Shown here piece by piece: positions 62,719 to 64,000 of a stretch of 64,000 nt of DNA (the first letter of the stretch is position 1; every line of letters starts with the position of its first letter). Source of the DNA: Streptomyces albogriseolus (GTDB taxonomy: Bacteria > Actinomycetota > Actinomycetes > Streptomycetales > Streptomycetaceae); assembly GCA_014650475.1 (NCBI GenBank), contig BMVA01000012.1:1-64000 (forward strand), read 5' to 3'. A program made the position numbers and the translations under genes. Below the pieces are notes generated by a model, which saw nothing but the letters and a program-made list of their open reading frames with translations, was not told the DNA's origin and searched no databases.

Positions 62719-63978
62719 GTGAGCGCACACTCCCCTTCTCCTCCGCGGTCCCCCCTTCACGGCTGGATTCCGGCGCTGGTCGCGGTGGCCGGGTCACTGG
62801 CCGCGATGGCAGCGGTGGCGGCGCTGGGGGTCTGGGCGGCCGGGGCCGCGGACCTCCCGGAGGGCGCCTTCGGGCCGGTGCTCGCCGCCGTGCTGGTGCT
62901 CGCCGTCGGCGGCACGGTACGGCTCTCCGGGGACGCCGGCGGCCTGGCCGGGACCGAGGGCGGCCTGACGGCGATCCCGCTGACCGTCACCCTCACCGGG
63001 GCGCTGCTGCTCGGCTGGTTCTTCCTGCGTCCGCTGCGCCGCCGCACGGTGGTGGGCGCGCCCGGGCTGGCGGGGTGGGCGGCGCGGATCGCCGTGCTGT
63101 GGCTGCTCGCCGTCCTGGGTCTGGCTCTGGCGGCGCGGCGCACGTTCGAGGTGTCGCTCGGGGACGACCTGCTCGGCGACCTGGGCGAGCTGTTCGGGGT
63201 GACGCCCGTGGTCGGCTTCGCCGCGGACGTGCTGCCGACCGTGCTGATCGGCCTGGTGTGGCTGGCGGGCGTGCTGGTGGTGGCGGTCCTGGTGTCGCGC
63301 GGCGCGCCGCTGCCGCACGAGCTGATGCGGTTCCAGGCGGGGGCGCGGCCCGCGGCGCGCGCGACGCTGGGGCTGCTGCTCGCCGCCGTGGCCGTGGCGC
63401 TCGTCGTCGCCCTGGTGGTGGCCGCCACCGAGGGACACACGGCCGAGACGTTCGCCGTGATCCTTCTGGGGCTGCCCAACGTGGCCTGGCTCGGGCTGAC
63501 CGTCGGGCTGGGGGCGACCTGGGAGGGCAGGGTGGAGGGGCCGTTCGGACTGCCCATGCCGCAGGTGCTGGACGAGGTGCTGCGCACCCCGGACGTCTCC
63601 GAGCTGAACCTGGGCTCGCTCGTCGACCACGACGGCGGCCGCTGGTGGTGGCTGCTGGTGGGCGCCGCGGTGCTGGTGGCGGCCGCGGCCTGTTTCATGG
63701 CGGCCGCCTCCCCCGCGCGGGTGCCGCCCTGGCAGCAGGCCCTGCGGCTGGCGGTGGCGCTGGCGCTGGCGGTGCTGACGATCGGGCCGACGGCCCGCGT
63801 CTCCGCGCGGATCGGCCTGTCGGTGCTCGGCATCGGCGACCTGGGCGAGGGGCTGACCGGGCAGGTGCTGCTGGAGCCGCAGCTGTGGGGCGCGCTGGGG
63901 CTGGCCCTGCTGTGGGGCCTGGTGGCGGGCTTCGCGGGCGCCTGGGCCGTACGGGGTGTGCGGCGGCGCAGGCGCTGA
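62719..63978 (+). CDS. Streptophobe-family multi-TM protein
   Basis: A 419-residue very hydrophobic protein with about eight to ten membrane helices and short charged loops (LRPLRRRTVVGAPG; VSRGAPLPHELMRFQAGARP), matching the streptophobe family of unknown function. The start is GTG 62719 without a ribosome site; TAGCGT (62707-62712) ends six bases upstream, so it is probably leaderless. The reading frame ends before the window edge. It is divergent from the HATPase gene. Confidence 0.85.
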   Translation: MSAHSPSPPRSPLHGWIPALVAVAGSLAAMAAVAALGVWAAGAADLPEGAFGPVLAAVLVLAVGGTVRLSGDAGGLAGTEGGLTAIPLTVTLTGALLLGWFFLRPLRRRTVVGAPGLAGWAARIAVLWLLAVLGLALAARRTFEVSLGDDLLGDLGELFGVTPVVGFAADVLPTVLIGLVWLAGVLVVAVLVSRGAPLPHELMRFQAGARPAARATLGLLLAAVAVALVVALVVAATEGHTAETFAVILLGLPNVAWLGLTVGLGATWEGRVEGPFGLPMPQVLDEVLRTPDVSELNLGSLVDHDGGRWWWLLVGAAVLVAAAACFMAAASPARVPPWQQALRLAVALALAVLTIGPTARVSARIGLSVLGIGDLGEGLTGQVLLEPQLWGALGLALLWGLVAGFAGAWAVRGVRRRRR

Positions 63979-64000
63979 GGAGCGGTTCTGTCTCAGGCGA

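Overview
This window is chromosomal DNA from a Streptomyces species. It has very high G+C content with strong third-position G/C bias, many GTG starts, four-base start/stop overlaps, and hallmark families: a WhiB-like protein, an SsgA-like protein, the clpP3-clpP4-popR locus, many PP2C/HATPase/STAS proteins, DUF5133, DUF6328 and DUF6480. From memory, the gene order resembles the sigL to pep2/glgB stretch of the S. coelicolor right arm. That comparison is an inference and was not computed. I see no tRNA, rRNA, insertion sequence, prophage, CRISPR array or biosynthetic megacluster.

Layout. 1-3944: end of trehalose synthase, maltokinase and glycogen branching enzyme, i.e. the GlgE-type trehalose-to-alpha-glucan route. 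4073-8834: a GCS2-type ligase, small proteins, a long-chain acyl-CoA synthetase, a lone anti-sigma-like HATPase and a PRC-barrel protein with a sigma-B-type promoter. 9152-20671: an eight-gene, tightly coupled signalling operon with a HAMP-repeat hybrid kinase, an ANTAR-GAF-PAS-PP2C protein, an RsbV-like STAS protein, RsbR-, RsbS- and RsbT-like proteins (a stressosome set), a HATPase-PP2C fusion and a GAF-PP2C phosphatase. 20826-24492: an NDH-2-like oxidoreductase and a FUSC-type membrane protein. 24557-26806 (minus): an anti-sigma HATPase, a SigB/SigF-family sigma factor and two small proteins, ended by a 17-bp-stem terminator.

26952-34491 holds an Orn/Lys/Arg decarboxylase, a candidate small RNA, a cNMP-binding protein, an MFS exporter, a divergent LysE/LysR pair with apparently leaderless promoters, a TetR regulator and a saccharopine-dehydrogenase-like enzyme. 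34599-41997 holds a WhiB-like protein, DUF proteins, a TetR/flavoprotein pair, an AlkB-like gene behind a LexA-like box, an MBL hydrolase, a DUF4032 kinase-like protein and a universal stress protein. 42231-45711 is a three-gene cassette: a receiver/thioredoxin-reductase fusion, a cNMP-domain histidine kinase and a UBP zinc finger. 45796-58911 holds a TerD-CAP-CAP fusion, AIM24, a PLP dehydratase, a membrane pseudokinase, a serine hydrolase, an F420 enzyme, an SsgA-like protein, an aldo/keto reductase, RNase HI, VOC proteins and a lipoprotein.

59147-63978 holds clpP3-clpP4 behind paired PopR-type boxes, popR with its promoter inside a perfect palindrome, a second stress sigma factor (sigL-like), another HATPase and a multi-TM protein. 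The theme is general stress and osmotic signalling: two alternative sigma factors, at least five HATPase-containing regulators, three PP2C phosphatases, three STAS proteins and several sigma-B-type promoters, surrounded by likely output genes for redox, repair, envelope, compatible solutes and proteolysis.
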